Assembly (NCBI RefSeq): GCF_012927265.1
Contig: NZ_JABBGF010000001.1
Coordinates: 1,734,502-1,798,501, forward strand
Reading direction: 5' to 3'
Length of the DNA stretch: 64,000 nucleotides
Source: Chryseobacterium cheonjiense
Lineage (GTDB): Bacteria; Bacteroidota; Bacteroidia; Flavobacteriales; Weeksellaceae
Shown here: positions 44,345-52,565 of the stretch, piece by piece
Position numbering within the stretch: the stretch's first letter is position 1
Layout: the number at the start of each line of letters is the position of its first letter
Program-made: the position numbers and the translations under genes
The notes under the pieces: generated by a model
The model's database searches: none
What the model saw: only the letters and a program-made list of their open reading frames with translations
What the model was told of the DNA's origin: nothing

Positions 44345-44998
44345 TTGAAAGCAACTCTTACGGAAGAAAATTATCTGAAAGCTTTATTTCACCTTGTCGA
44401 CAGTGAAAGTAAAGTGACAATTAACGAACTCAGCAAGTTTTTGTCCGTAAAAATGCCGAGTGTAAACAATATGATGAAGAAGTTTGCAGACAAAAACTGG
44501 GTCATCTATGAAACGTACAAGCCGCTCATCGTTACCGAAAAAGGAAGACGCGAAGCCGCTCTGGTCGTTAGAAAACATCGGCTGACCGAAATGTTTCTGG
44601 TAAAAAAAATGAATTTCGGCTGGGAAAATGTGCACGAAATTGCCGAACAGCTGGAGCACGTGCATTCTACTCTATTTTTTGATAAGATGGATGAAATTCT
44701 TGATCACCCGAAATTTGATCCTCATGGTGAGCCAATCCCAGATAAAGACGGAAATATCATAGCTCAGGATCTGCAGAAGCTAAGTTCCTGTGATCCAGGA
44801 GAAACTGTAATTTTTGCTTCTGTAACACTTTCAGATGATTCCTTTCTCAATTACCTTACCGAAAGAAATTTACTGCTCAATAAGAAAATAAAAATCTTAA
44901 AAATCGAAAGCTTTGATAAATCTGTTACTGTAGAAGTCGACGGAAAACAGGAAATTTTAAGCAGGAAAGCTACCGATAAAATTTTGGTTAAAAGGTAG
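44345..44998 (+). CDS. DtxR family metal-dependent transcriptional regulator
   Basis: 217 residues with a TTG start at 44345. The N-terminal winged helix has TINELSKFLSVKMPSVNNMMKKF; the second domain has RKHRLTEMFLVKKMNFGWENVHEIAEQLEHV (dimerization and metal site) and LDHPKFDPHGEPIPDKDG; the last ~75 residues are an SH3-like FeoA domain. DtxR-type repressors sense Fe2+ or Mn2+ and repress uptake genes. No metal transporter is adjacent, so its regulon lies elsewhere. Its own promoter carries a matching inverted repeat, suggesting autoregulation. Confidence 0.93.
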   Translation: MKATLTEENYLKALFHLVDSESKVTINELSKFLSVKMPSVNNMMKKFADKNWVIYETYKPLIVTEKGRREAALVVRKHRLTEMFLVKKMNFGWENVHEIAEQLEHVHSTLFFDKMDEILDHPKFDPHGEPIPDKDGNIIAQDLQKLSSCDPGETVIFASVTLSDDSFLNYLTERNLLLNKKIKILKIESFDKSVTVEVDGKQEILSRKATDKILVKR

Positions 44999-45005
44999 CT
45001 TCTAC

Positions 45006-45029
45006 TTATCCACATTTTTTTGTGGATAA
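45006..45029. promoter_or_regulatory. Two inverted perfect DnaA boxes (TTATCCACA/TGTGGATAA)
   Basis: TTATCCACA (45006-45014) and TGTGGATAA (45021-45029) are exact DnaA boxes in inverted orientation with a 6-T spacer, followed by an AT-rich stretch. They could also simply be the stem of a hairpin ending the DtxR transcript, although no T-run follows. Confidence 0.5.
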
Positions 45030-45076
45030 CTTGTGAATTTTAACATTAAATTATTGTTTATAATGATTTTTATTTC

Positions 45077-45190
45077 TACATTTACTATGTAATACTACTG
45101 AAGTGGAAACATATTTTGCTTTTTTCAGTTCTAAAATCGCAATTAAATTTATAAAAATTTAAGCACAGCATTGTCGGCTGTGCTTTTTTA
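45077..45190 (+). ncRNA. Candidate small RNA ending at an intrinsic terminator
   Basis: TTG (45054-45056), 20 bp, TACATTTA (45077-45084) is a plausible Bacteroidota promoter. A strong terminator (stem AAGCACAGC 45161-45169 with GCTGTGCTT 45177-45185, then Ts) ends about 100 nt later. No ORF lies between. Speculative but the geometry is coherent. Confidence 0.35.
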
Positions 45191-45228
45191 TTGTTGTCTA
45201 ATTAAAAAAATGAGATGTTTTATCTACT

Positions 45229-45258
45229 GAATCCGTTCCTAAAGAGCGGATTCTTTTA
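45229..45258 (+). terminator. Second terminator-like hairpin before the tRNA gene
   Basis: GAATCCG/CGGATTC (45229-45235, 45247-45253), followed by TTTTATT. It may insulate the tRNA from upstream transcription. Confidence 0.6.
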
Positions 45259-45277
45259 TTAAATAAAAATATTTCAA

Positions 45278-45285
45278 TAAATTTG
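45278..45285 (+). promoter_or_regulatory. -7 box TAAATTTG of the tRNA gene
   Basis: Exact TAnnTTTG; a start site 7 nt downstream would coincide with the first base of the tRNA. Confidence 0.6.
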
Positions 45286-45291
45286 GACCAA

Positions 45292-45363
45292 GGTCTCATA
45301 GTTCAACGGATAGAATAGAAGTTTCCTAAACTTTAGATCCAAGTTCGATTCTTGGTGAGACCA
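45292..45363 (+). tRNA. tRNA-Arg (anticodon CCT)
   Basis: The cloverleaf folds fully: acceptor GGTCTCA/TGAGACC, D-stem GTTC/GAAT, anticodon stem GAAGT/ACTTT with loop TTCCTAA (anticodon CCT, reads AGG), and T-arm CCAAG-TTCGATT-CTTGG. The discriminator base is A and CCA is not encoded. Length is 72 nt. Confidence 0.95.
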
Positions 45364-45381
45364 CAATTTTATAGTGTTGCT

Positions 45382-45408
45382 AAAAAAACCGGCGTGTTGA
45401 GCCGGTTT
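45382..45408 (-). terminator. Terminator of the endonuclease V gene
   Basis: 8-bp stem AAACCGGC/GCCGGTTT; on the minus strand it is followed by a T-run. It may also serve the tRNA transcript. Confidence 0.65.
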
Positions 45409-45548
45409 AAAACAAAAATTGATATGGATATGATTAAGAAATAATCTACTATCTCTTAAAAACTAACATTACAAATTTATGTTTATTTAGAACAGGTAAA
45501 AATAATAACGTAATGATATTTGTCACTTTCTAATTATCAGTGCAAATA

Positions 45549-46052
45549 TTATTCTATTCGCGTAAGCTGATCCAGCTTTTTAAGGAGAGTCGGAATTCTG
45601 AAATTTCCGTGCATCTGTTCTACTTTTACTTTAACCTCATCCACATACACTCCTATCGCTGTAACGAATAACGGAGTTTTACTTTCTCCTCTAAATACCG
45701 TCCTTCTCTGATCGTCCGACGAAATGAATTCGTTCTTTGCAATACCTATCACCGGAATTTTTCCTTCCAGCGCTTCAAATAAATGTCCTCCCAATCCTAT
45801 TTTCCCTTTGTTATCTAAGGTAACGTATCCGTCAACAATAATCATATCTCCCTCATTCAGATTAATTTTATTTAAAAGGCTTAAAATACACGGAAGCTCT
45901 CTTTTATAAAAAGCTCCGCTTTCATAACCGGCGGTAACTGTTGTTTTTTCGGTAAAAATTTCGGTTTCTGTTTCAGAATCCCATGCTTCAAAAGCAATAC
46001 ACACTGTTTTTGCAAAGTTTTCGAAATAGTAGGTATCGAATGCGTAAATCAT
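45549..46052 (-). CDS. Endonuclease V-like protein
   Basis: 167 residues, shorter than the ~220 of E. coli EndoV. Conserved blocks are AFDTYYF (Asp6), FYKRELPCIL (Glu52), MIIVDGYVTLDNKGKIGLGGHL (Asp74) and VIGIAKN (Lys106), which match the catalytic core. EndoV cuts DNA or RNA near deoxyinosine. The usual DGxGxxxPRxxGxAxHxG region is partly diverged and the C-terminal part is short, so it is a divergent member. Single gene with its own terminator. Confidence 0.78.
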   Translation of the reverse strand: MIYAFDTYYFENFAKTVCIAFEAWDSETETEIFTEKTTVTAGYESGAFYKRELPCILSLLNKINLNEGDMIIVDGYVTLDNKGKIGLGGHLFEALEGKIPVIGIAKNEFISSDDQRRTVFRGESKTPLFVTAIGVYVDEVKVKVEQMHGNFRIPTLLKKLDQLTRIE

Positions 46053-46088
46053 TATAAAGGCAATAGAATAAACTAATTTATGGTGAGT

Positions 46089-46454
46089 TTATTGGTTAAA
46101 AAATTCACCGAAATGCCACAGAACACCGGATGGATCATGAACGAAACATTCTTTTCCCCATGGCATTGTTTTCACGGGTAATATTTTGACGCCATATTTT
46201 TCCGTAAGATTTAATGTCTGAAGATAATTCCAGAACTCATCTGTATTTTCTACTTCGATGAAAAGCATGGTATTGTCGATCCAGTCTTTTACATAGGCAT
46301 CCTGAAGATAAAAGGAAATCTCTTTCCATCTGAATAAAGAAAGTTTCGGCTCTAAAATTACTTCTTCAAAGCCAAGATCTTTATAAAAACTTCTGCTGAT
46401 TTCAAAATTTTCAGATCCTACGAAAGGACGAATAGATTTCAGATTCTGATTCAT
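46089..46454 (-). CDS. VOC (glyoxalase/bleomycin resistance) fold protein
   Basis: 121 residues. IRPFVGSENFEISRSFYKDLGFEEVI is the typical opening of a VOC repeat, with paired beta-strands and MPWGKECFVHDPSGVLWHFGE at the end, where the last Glu would be a metal ligand. The N-terminal His ligand of glyoxalase I is not obvious. Function could be metabolite binding or resistance; the substrate is unknown. It lies between the M28 peptidase gene (upstream) and the endonuclease V gene (downstream). Confidence 0.8.
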   Translation of the reverse strand: MNQNLKSIRPFVGSENFEISRSFYKDLGFEEVILEPKLSLFRWKEISFYLQDAYVKDWIDNTMLFIEVENTDEFWNYLQTLNLTEKYGVKILPVKTMPWGKECFVHDPSGVLWHFGEFFNQ

Positions 46455-46481
46455 AATATATTATTATTTGAAATTAAGATG

Positions 46482-46517
46482 AAATAAAAGGCAAATTGCA
46501 TTAAGCCATCTGCCTTT
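46482..46517 (-). terminator. Terminator of the M28 peptidase gene
   Basis: 7-bp stem AAAGGCA/TGCCTTT with a long loop; on the minus strand a T-rich tail follows. Confidence 0.5.
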
Positions 46518-46533
46518 ATATTAGTATTAATAT

Positions 46534-47580
46534 TTATTTTTTATCAACGATGATTCGTTCTGGCCTGTTGGCAATTTCCCACGCCGTTGCAAAAACAAGC
46601 TGGGTTCTTTTTGCGAGCAGATCGTAATCGATTTTTTCAACGTCGTCAGTTGGCTTATGATAATCTTCATGAATACCGTCGAAGAAAAAAGCAACCGGGA
46701 CATTATTTTTAGCAAAATTATAATGGTCAGATCGGTAGTACAATCTCTGAGGATCACTCGGATCATCATATTTGTAATTCAGCTCCAGGTTATTGGTGTT
46801 TTTATTAGCTTCTTCGTTAATTACTTTCAGCTGGGAACTCAGCATTTCAGATCCGATCACGTAAACATATTGTTTCCCACGATTCTCCGGATCATCGCGA
46901 CCGATCATATCAATATTAAGGTCAACAACCGTATTAGCAAGCGGGAATACCGGGTTGTCCGTATAATATTCCGAACCGAAAAGGCCGTGTTCCTCTCCTG
47001 TTACATGGAGAAATAAGATCGATCTTTTAGGGCCGTTTCCTGCTTTTTTTGCAGCCTGGAAAGCTTTGGCAATTTCCATTACGCCCACGGTTCCGCTTCC
47101 GTCATCATCTGCTCCATTGAAAACTACTCCATTTCTTGTACCGACATGGTCATAATGTGCGGAAACAACAACAATCTCGTCAGGTTTTTCAGATCCTTCA
47201 ATAAATGCCAGAATATTTTCAGAGTCAGGAAGATTTGATCCTCCCCGTGCTTTCATGAATTCGGCAGGAACTTTCTGATAGTAGGAACCAAGTGCTTTAG
47301 GAAATGAAATTCCAAGGTTTTTATAGTAATTAACCATATATTCTCCTGCTTTTTTCTGTCCCGGACTTCCTGTGTCACGACCTTCCATTTCGTCGGAAGC
47401 AATAACGTATAGGTTTTTCTTCAGGTCAGCCGCATTAATCTCTTTATAAGCAGCAAGAAAGGCTTTGTCACCTTTCACAACCGGGGACTTTTGAGAAGAA
47501 GAAACATCAGAAACAGTTTTAGCAGTTCCACAGCTTACCAATACAACTGCTGAAAATATAGGAACTAATAGTTTTCTCAT
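46534..47580 (-). CDS. M28 family metallopeptidase, lipoprotein
   Basis: 348 residues from ATG at 47580; the upstream in-frame ATG at 47610 was rejected because this start gives a clean lipoprotein signal (LLVPIFSAVVLVSC). Zinc ligands of the M28 fold are visible: VSAHYDHVG (His), FNGADDDGSGTVG (Asp), HVTGEEHGLFGSEYY (Glu pair), NIDMIGRDD (Asp) and FDGIHEDYHKPTDD (His). It should be an outer-membrane or periplasmic aminopeptidase that trims peptides. It is divergent from the aminotransferase gene. Confidence 0.93.
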   Translation of the reverse strand: MRKLLVPIFSAVVLVSCGTAKTVSDVSSSQKSPVVKGDKAFLAAYKEINAADLKKNLYVIASDEMEGRDTGSPGQKKAGEYMVNYYKNLGISFPKALGSYYQKVPAEFMKARGGSNLPDSENILAFIEGSEKPDEIVVVSAHYDHVGTRNGVVFNGADDDGSGTVGVMEIAKAFQAAKKAGNGPKRSILFLHVTGEEHGLFGSEYYTDNPVFPLANTVVDLNIDMIGRDDPENRGKQYVYVIGSEMLSSQLKVINEEANKNTNNLELNYKYDDPSDPQRLYYRSDHYNFAKNNVPVAFFFDGIHEDYHKPTDDVEKIDYDLLAKRTQLVFATAWEIANRPERIIVDKK

Positions 47581-47645
47581 TTTTTTATTTAATTTCTCTA
47601 AAAATAACAAAATTTATTTACATTCCTACGCATGCGTAAATTTCT

Positions 47646-47653
47646 TATATTTG
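47646..47653 (+). promoter_or_regulatory. -7 box TATATTTG of the aminotransferase gene
   Basis: Exact TAnnTTTG lying inside the longer possible N-terminus, so translation must start at the ATG at 47671 and not at 47632. Confidence 0.55.
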
Positions 47654-47670
47654 ATTTAAATGCAAAGTAT

Positions 47671-48810
47671 ATGGAGAAAGTTTACGGATTTACACATTAT
47701 TCCTTTTTTTCTGAAATGTCTGAGCTGGCGGTTAAAAATAACAGCTTCGATCTTTCACTGGGTCTTGCCGATTTTGATATAGATCCAAGCCTGAAAGCGT
47801 TTCTGAAAGAAGCAGCCGATTATTCCACGCATCATTATGAACCGCTTGCGGGAAGTCCTTTGCTGATCGAAAGCATTATACGCTATAATTCAAAAAGGAA
47901 CAACAGTATTTTCCTTAATGAGAAGGAAGTTACCATTACCCCATGTGCAACTTTCACATTATATACCGCCCTTAAATGCATTGTAAATCATGGTGATGAA
48001 GTGATTGTAATTCAACCGTCCTACTATACTTACGCCCCTTCGATTGTTCTGAATCATGGAACTCCCGTTTATTATGATCTGGACAGTGATTTTAAAGTCA
48101 ACTGGGAAAAATTAAGCAGCTGTATTTCGGATAGAACCAAGGCAATCATTGTTAACTCCCCACAAAATCCTACCGGAAAAGTATGGTCGCAACATGAGTG
48201 GAATCAGCTCTATGAATTGATAAAAGACCGGGAAATATATCTTATTTCCGAGGAAATTTATGATACATACTGCTACGACGGAGCCGAGCATTACAGCGCG
48301 TTTCTTCATCCTGAACTCCGGAAAAGATGCTTCTGCATTTTTTCTTTCGGTAAAATGTTTCATTCTACAGGATGGAAAGTGAGTTATCTTTTATCATCAG
48401 AAGATCTTACGGCAAAATTCAGATGTCACCAACAATATATTTCTTACAGTGCCAATGCTCCCTGCCAGTATGCAATAGCCAAATATCTTGATATTTTTGA
48501 TCCTTGTAAAAACCAGATACTTATGCAGGAAAAACGTGATCTATTTAATGATCTTATTAAAAAAACGCCTTTTGTGGTTGAACATACCACCGAAGGTGCC
48601 GTTTTCCAGGTCGCTAATTTCAGAAATATCTCCAAGACCATGACCGATGTAGAGTTTTCCAAATGGCTTACTGTTGATAAAGGAGTAGCCTGCCTTCCGC
48701 TCTCTGCTTTCTATAATTCAAAAAATAATTCGGATTATGTGCGTTTCAGCTTTGCTAAAAATGATGAGCTTATCATTAATGCTTTGGAGCATCTTCGAAA
48801 AAATCTTTAA
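47671..48810 (+). CDS. Class I/II aminotransferase (methionine/kynurenine type)
   Basis: 379 residues from ATG at 47671. The pattern YEPLAGSPLLIESIIRY, VTITPCATFTLYTAL, VIVIQPSYYTYAP, IIVNSPQNPTGKVW, and the PLP lysine in FSFGKMFHSTGWKVSY fit the group of class I/II aminotransferases that includes YbdL and KAT. It probably moves the amino group of methionine or an aromatic amino acid; the exact substrate is open. Single gene with a promoter and a terminator. Confidence 0.88.
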   Translation: MEKVYGFTHYSFFSEMSELAVKNNSFDLSLGLADFDIDPSLKAFLKEAADYSTHHYEPLAGSPLLIESIIRYNSKRNNSIFLNEKEVTITPCATFTLYTALKCIVNHGDEVIVIQPSYYTYAPSIVLNHGTPVYYDLDSDFKVNWEKLSSCISDRTKAIIVNSPQNPTGKVWSQHEWNQLYELIKDREIYLISEEIYDTYCYDGAEHYSAFLHPELRKRCFCIFSFGKMFHSTGWKVSYLLSSEDLTAKFRCHQQYISYSANAPCQYAIAKYLDIFDPCKNQILMQEKRDLFNDLIKKTPFVVEHTTEGAVFQVANFRNISKTMTDVEFSKWLTVDKGVACLPLSAFYNSKNNSDYVRFSFAKNDELIINALEHLRKNL

Positions 48811-48850
48811 GTTATTATCTTGGTGAAATTACCATTGGTAAAACAGTCAT

Positions 48851-48876
48851 AAAAAAGCACCGCTTTTGCAGTGCTT
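48851..48876 (-). terminator. Terminator after hppA (and the aminotransferase gene)
   Basis: 6-bp stem AAGCAC/GTGCTT, extended imperfectly; on the minus strand a T6 run follows. Confidence 0.6.
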
Positions 48877-48891
48877 ATTTATTTAATATTT

Positions 48892-51618
48892 TTAGAGGCT
48901 TAAAACTCTTACATCTATTCTTCTGTTCTTCGCCATACATTCATCGGTATCGTTTGCTTCACAAACAGGATGTTGTGCTCCGTACCCTTCAGCTTCTATC
49001 CTGTCACCGGCAATTCCCAGTTCCAGAAGTTTCAGTTTTGCCGTCTGTGCTCTCAGATTTGAAAGTTTCAGGTTGCTTGCTTCATTCCCTGAATTATCTG
49101 TGTAACCACCCAATTTTACCCTCATCGTCGGATACGCATTAAGTATTTCCACAAGATTTAAAAGCTGCGCGTCAGCACCTGTTTTCAATTCGCTTGATCC
49201 CGTTTCAAAATAAAGATTTTCTATGGTGAACCATCTGTTAGGATCCAAAACAGCCTGATCTTTACTTTTCACCAGATTATACATGGTGTATAACTGACTG
49301 TTTTCTCCGATGGAAATTTTTTTACCATCATTTAACTGAACTTCTTTCAATGCTCCTGTATCGTATACAAAATCTCCGTTTTCATTCAGGTATCCTTTTA
49401 CTTCTGCAGGAGCCACAACCATAGCTGTATTGCCTGAAGCAGTGTTAAAACTTTTCGTTCCCGTTAAGCTTTCAATTTTTGCCTTTCTGTTAGCTTCAAT
49501 TTTATCTTTATGCAGAACAGCCAATGTAGGAGCAATAACCAATGAAACGATAGACATCAGCTTAATTAAAATATTCATAGAAGGTCCTGAAGTGTCTTTA
49601 AATGGGTCTCCCACGGTATCACCTGTTACAGACGCTTTATGCGGATCAGAACCTTTATAATAAGTCTGCCCGTTAATATTCACTCCTTTTTCAAAAGATT
49701 TTTTGGCGTTATCCCAGGCTCCTCCGGCATTATTCTGGAACATTCCCATCAACACACCGCAAACCGTTGCACCAGCTAAAAATCCTCCCAATACTTCAGG
49801 CCCGAAAATAAAGCCGATAAGTAAAGGTGAAACGATGGCAATTGCTCCGGGAAGCATCATTTTTTTAATAGAAGCATCGGTAGAAATAGCTACACATTTT
49901 TCGTATTCGGGCTGGGCCTTCCCTTCAAGGATTCCCGGAATCTCCCGGAACTGTCTTCTCACTTCTTCCACCATCGCCATAGCTGCCTGTCCTACCGCAG
50001 TAATCGCAAGAGAAGAGAAGATAAACGGAATCATTCCGCCAACAAAAAGACCGGCAAGAACATCGGCTCTGTAAATATCAATTCCGTCGATGCCTGCAAT
50101 TCCTACAAAAGCAGCAAATAATGCCAGAGCTGTTAAAGCTGCTGAAGCGATTGCAAATCCTTTTCCTGTGGCAGCCGTTGTATTTCCTACGGCATCCAGA
50201 ATATCTGTTTTTTCACGGACTTCTTTTGGCAGTTCGCTCATTTCGGCAATTCCTCCGGCATTATCGGCAATCGGTCCGAAAGCATCAATGGCAAGCTGCA
50301 TCGCTGTAGTAGCCATCATTCCTGCTGCTGCAATAGCAACTCCGTATAATCCGGCACAAAGATAAGAACCGTAAATACCTCCCGCTAAAACAATAATCGG
50401 TAATAAAGTAGATTCCATACCGACAGAAAGTCCTCCGATGATATTCGTAGCATGACCCGTGGAAGACTGTCTCACAATACTGGAAACCGGTCTCTTGCCC
50501 ATTGCTGTATAATATTCCGTAATGATGCTCATTAAGGTTCCTACAACCAACCCTACCATGATAGCTCCGAACACACCCATTTTAGTGAATTCGTGGCCTC
50601 GAAGAACCATTTTATCAGGTAAAATATAATTAACTAAGAAATAGGAAGAAATGGCTGTAATAACAATACTTCCCCAGTTTCCTAAATTCAGTGCATTCTG
50701 AACGTTTGATGTAGACGAATCATCGTTATCATTTATTCTCACAAATAAAGTTCCTATGATAGAGAAAATAATTCCCGTTCCGGCAATAAGCATTGGTAGA
50801 AGAATCGGTGCGAATCCTCCTAACGAATCTTCGGAAATCGTTTCTCTTCCCAATACCATGGTTGCTAAAACCGTCGCTACATAAGAACCGAAAAGGTCGG
50901 CCCCCATTCCTGCAACGTCACCTACATTATCTCCTACATTATCGGCAATAGTTGCCGGGTTTCTGGGATCATCTTCCGGAATTCCGGCTTCTACCTTTCC
51001 GACAAGGTCAGCACCAACATCTGCTGCTTTAGTATAAATACCGCCACCTACTCTTGCAAATAAGGCAATAGATTCAGCACCCAGCGAAAAACCGGTAAGG
51101 ATTTCTATCGTCCTTTCCATCTCTTGCGAATCTACATGCGCGTCAGGAGCAAAAATCTGTTTGATAATCAAAAACAAAGTTCCCAGACCAAGAACAGCCA
51201 GACCGGCAACTCCCATTCCCATAACCGAACCTCCGGTGAAAGAAACTTTTAATGCTTTTGAAAGTGAAGTTCTTGCCGCTTCGGCAGTTCTTACATTGGC
51301 TTTTGTAGCGATCTTCATCCCTATAAAGCCTGCAAGTGCCGAAAATACGGCTCCCACAACGAAGGCCAGGCCTATACTCCAGTGAGAATCGGCATTACTG
51401 GAACCCATTATCGCCAAAAGAATGGCTACAATCACTACAAAATAGGTTAAAATCTTGTACTCGGCCTTGAGAAAAGCCATTGCACCGTCAGCAATATGTC
51501 CGCTGATTATTTTCATTTTCTCGTTTCCCGCATTCTGCCTGGTTACCCAGTTACTTTGAATAAAAGTATACAGTAAGGCAACGACACCGAAAACAGGAAT
51601 TAAATAGAACAGATCCAT
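48892..51618 (-). CDS. hppA: Ion-pumping membrane pyrophosphatase fused to an OmpA-like domain
   Basis: 908 residues, about 200 more than the usual ~700. The first ~770 residues are a full M-PPase with 16 predicted helices and the PPi site [20 protein letters not shown] and [29 protein letters not shown] carries Ala at the K+ determinant, suggesting K+-dependence. The last ~115 residues are an OmpA-like peptidoglycan-binding domain ([40 protein letters not shown]). M-PPases have both termini on the outer face, so this domain would be periplasmic. Na+ versus H+ cannot be assigned by eye. It hydrolyses PPi to pump ions across the inner membrane. The soluble pyrophosphatase gene lies next to it. 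Confidence 0.93.
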   Translation of the reverse strand: MDLFYLIPVFGVVALLYTFIQSNWVTRQNAGNEKMKIISGHIADGAMAFLKAEYKILTYFVVIVAILLAIMGSSNADSHWSIGLAFVVGAVFSALAGFIGMKIATKANVRTAEAARTSLSKALKVSFTGGSVMGMGVAGLAVLGLGTLFLIIKQIFAPDAHVDSQEMERTIEILTGFSLGAESIALFARVGGGIYTKAADVGADLVGKVEAGIPEDDPRNPATIADNVGDNVGDVAGMGADLFGSYVATVLATMVLGRETISEDSLGGFAPILLPMLIAGTGIIFSIIGTLFVRINDNDDSSTSNVQNALNLGNWGSIVITAISSYFLVNYILPDKMVLRGHEFTKMGVFGAIMVGLVVGTLMSIITEYYTAMGKRPVSSIVRQSSTGHATNIIGGLSVGMESTLLPIIVLAGGIYGSYLCAGLYGVAIAAAGMMATTAMQLAIDAFGPIADNAGGIAEMSELPKEVREKTDILDAVGNTTAATGKGFAIASAALTALALFAAFVGIAGIDGIDIYRADVLAGLFVGGMIPFIFSSLAITAVGQAAMAMVEEVRRQFREIPGILEGKAQPEYEKCVAISTDASIKKMMLPGAIAIVSPLLIGFIFGPEVLGGFLAGATVCGVLMGMFQNNAGGAWDNAKKSFEKGVNINGQTYYKGSDPHKASVTGDTVGDPFKDTSGPSMNILIKLMSIVSLVIAPTLAVLHKDKIEANRKAKIESLTGTKSFNTASGNTAMVVAPAEVKGYLNENGDFVYDTGALKEVQLNDGKKISIGENSQLYTMYNLVKSKDQAVLDPNRWFTIENLYFETGSSELKTGADAQLLNLVEILNAYPTMRVKLGGYTDNSGNEASNLKLSNLRAQTAKLKLLELGIAGDRIEAEGYGAQHPVCEANDTDECMAKNRRIDVRVLSL

Positions 51619-51754
51619 AGTTTAATATTTTTTTGGTAATAGAGTACTAAATATAATGAATTATTCTGATGTATTTAATGAAAAATATCATAGTTCTTTA
51701 AAAACCAATAATTTAAACGGTTAAGCTCTTGTGTGAATTGTTTTGAGTGATCAC

Positions 51755-51864
51755 TTTAGCCCGGATTGAGCGGCATGTTTGAGCTCTTTTTGTTTCTGCG
51801 GCGCGGCTAAGCCGCGCCGCAGAAACAAAAAAGCGAGTAGCGAAAGCCGGAAATAGCTCCTAAA
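51755..51864. repeat. GC-rich palindromic intergenic element (REP-like)
   Basis: The core is a perfect inverted repeat with 21-bp arms (51787-51807 and 51811-51831) and a TAA loop. Its inner part is almost pure G/C in an otherwise AT-rich gap. The flanks (CCCGGATTGAGCGGCATG on one side, GCGAGTAGCGAAAGCCGG on the other) have imperfect inverted symmetry. No protein is encoded. It looks like a dispersed REP-type or miniature element; only one copy is in the window. Confidence 0.6.
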
Positions 51865-51880
51865 TAAAATTCGGGAAATA

Positions 51881-51909
51881 AAAAAGGATAAACAATCTCG
51901 TTTATCCTT
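51881..51909 (-). terminator. Terminator of the soluble pyrophosphatase gene
   Basis: 10-bp stem AAGGATAAAC/GTTTATCCTT; on the minus strand a T-run follows. Confidence 0.85.
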
Positions 51910-51928
51910 ATATCAGATGGAGTTATTA

Positions 51929-52540
51929 TTACCCTCCGTATTTGTTTGCATAATCTTCCTGGGAAGCCTTGATCACTTTTTTAGCGTGCTCCGCTCCGTA
52001 TACTTCCTGGATTCTGCATTTTGCAGGCTCATCCGGTAGGTTTTTGTAGGTTAAGAAATAGTGCATTAATCGTTTCACTTCTGCTTCAGGCAATTCTGAA
52101 ATATCTCTGAAATGTCCGAAAGCGTGGTCACCGATCATTACAGCAACGATTTTATCGTCAGCCTCTCCTCCGTCGATCATTTTGAAACCACCGATTGGAA
52201 TAGCTTCCATCAAAAGACCTCCTGCATGAATATTGTGTGAACTTAAAACACAGATATCAAGCGGATCATGGTCTCCCATAGTAACATCAGTTGCTCCTCT
52301 TTCAACAGCTAAATTCATAACGGCAGCATCACAGTATGTTCTTGGAACAAAACCATATAATGCCGGAATAATGTTGGAGAATTTCTGAGGCCTGTCTACT
52401 TTCAAAAATCCTGTTTCTTTATCTACTTCATATTTAATGGTATCAGAAGGAACGATCTCCACGAAAACATTGACAACATTTGGCGCATCTTCTCCTGCAG
52501 AAATACCGTGCCATGGATGTGCTTTAAAATTTGGAATCAT
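51929..52540 (-). CDS. ppa: Soluble inorganic pyrophosphatase, family I
   Basis: 203 residues. Conserved family I blocks are AHPWHGISAG, VVNVFVEIVPSDTIKYEVD, YGFVPRTYC, MGDHDPLDICVLS (metal aspartates) and KMIDGGEADDKIVAV. It splits PPi to phosphate in the cytoplasm and pulls biosynthesis forward. It is encoded beside the membrane pyrophosphatase, so the two PPi-consuming enzymes sit together; whether they are co-regulated is unknown, since a terminator and a palindromic element lie between them. Confidence 0.96.
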   Translation of the reverse strand: MIPNFKAHPWHGISAGEDAPNVVNVFVEIVPSDTIKYEVDKETGFLKVDRPQKFSNIIPALYGFVPRTYCDAAVMNLAVERGATDVTMGDHDPLDICVLSSHNIHAGGLLMEAIPIGGFKMIDGGEADDKIVAVMIGDHAFGHFRDISELPEAEVKRLMHYFLTYKNLPDEPAKCRIQEVYGAEHAKKVIKASQEDYANKYGG

Positions 52541-52565
52541 TATTTAATTTAATTTATTTTTTTAG

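Noticed and set aside
45000..45291. oriC at the paired DnaA boxes
   Set aside because: Only two boxes, no dnaA or gidA neighbourhood, and genes converge on this point rather than diverge; kept only as a finding.
45292..45363. tRNA-Arg as an attachment site for a mobile element
   Set aside because: No integrase gene or duplicated tRNA 3' end is visible on either side.
50090..50365. Plus-strand ORF of 91 residues antisense to hppA
   Set aside because: Shadow of a highly conserved GC-richer membrane gene; low-complexity Ala/Pro composition.
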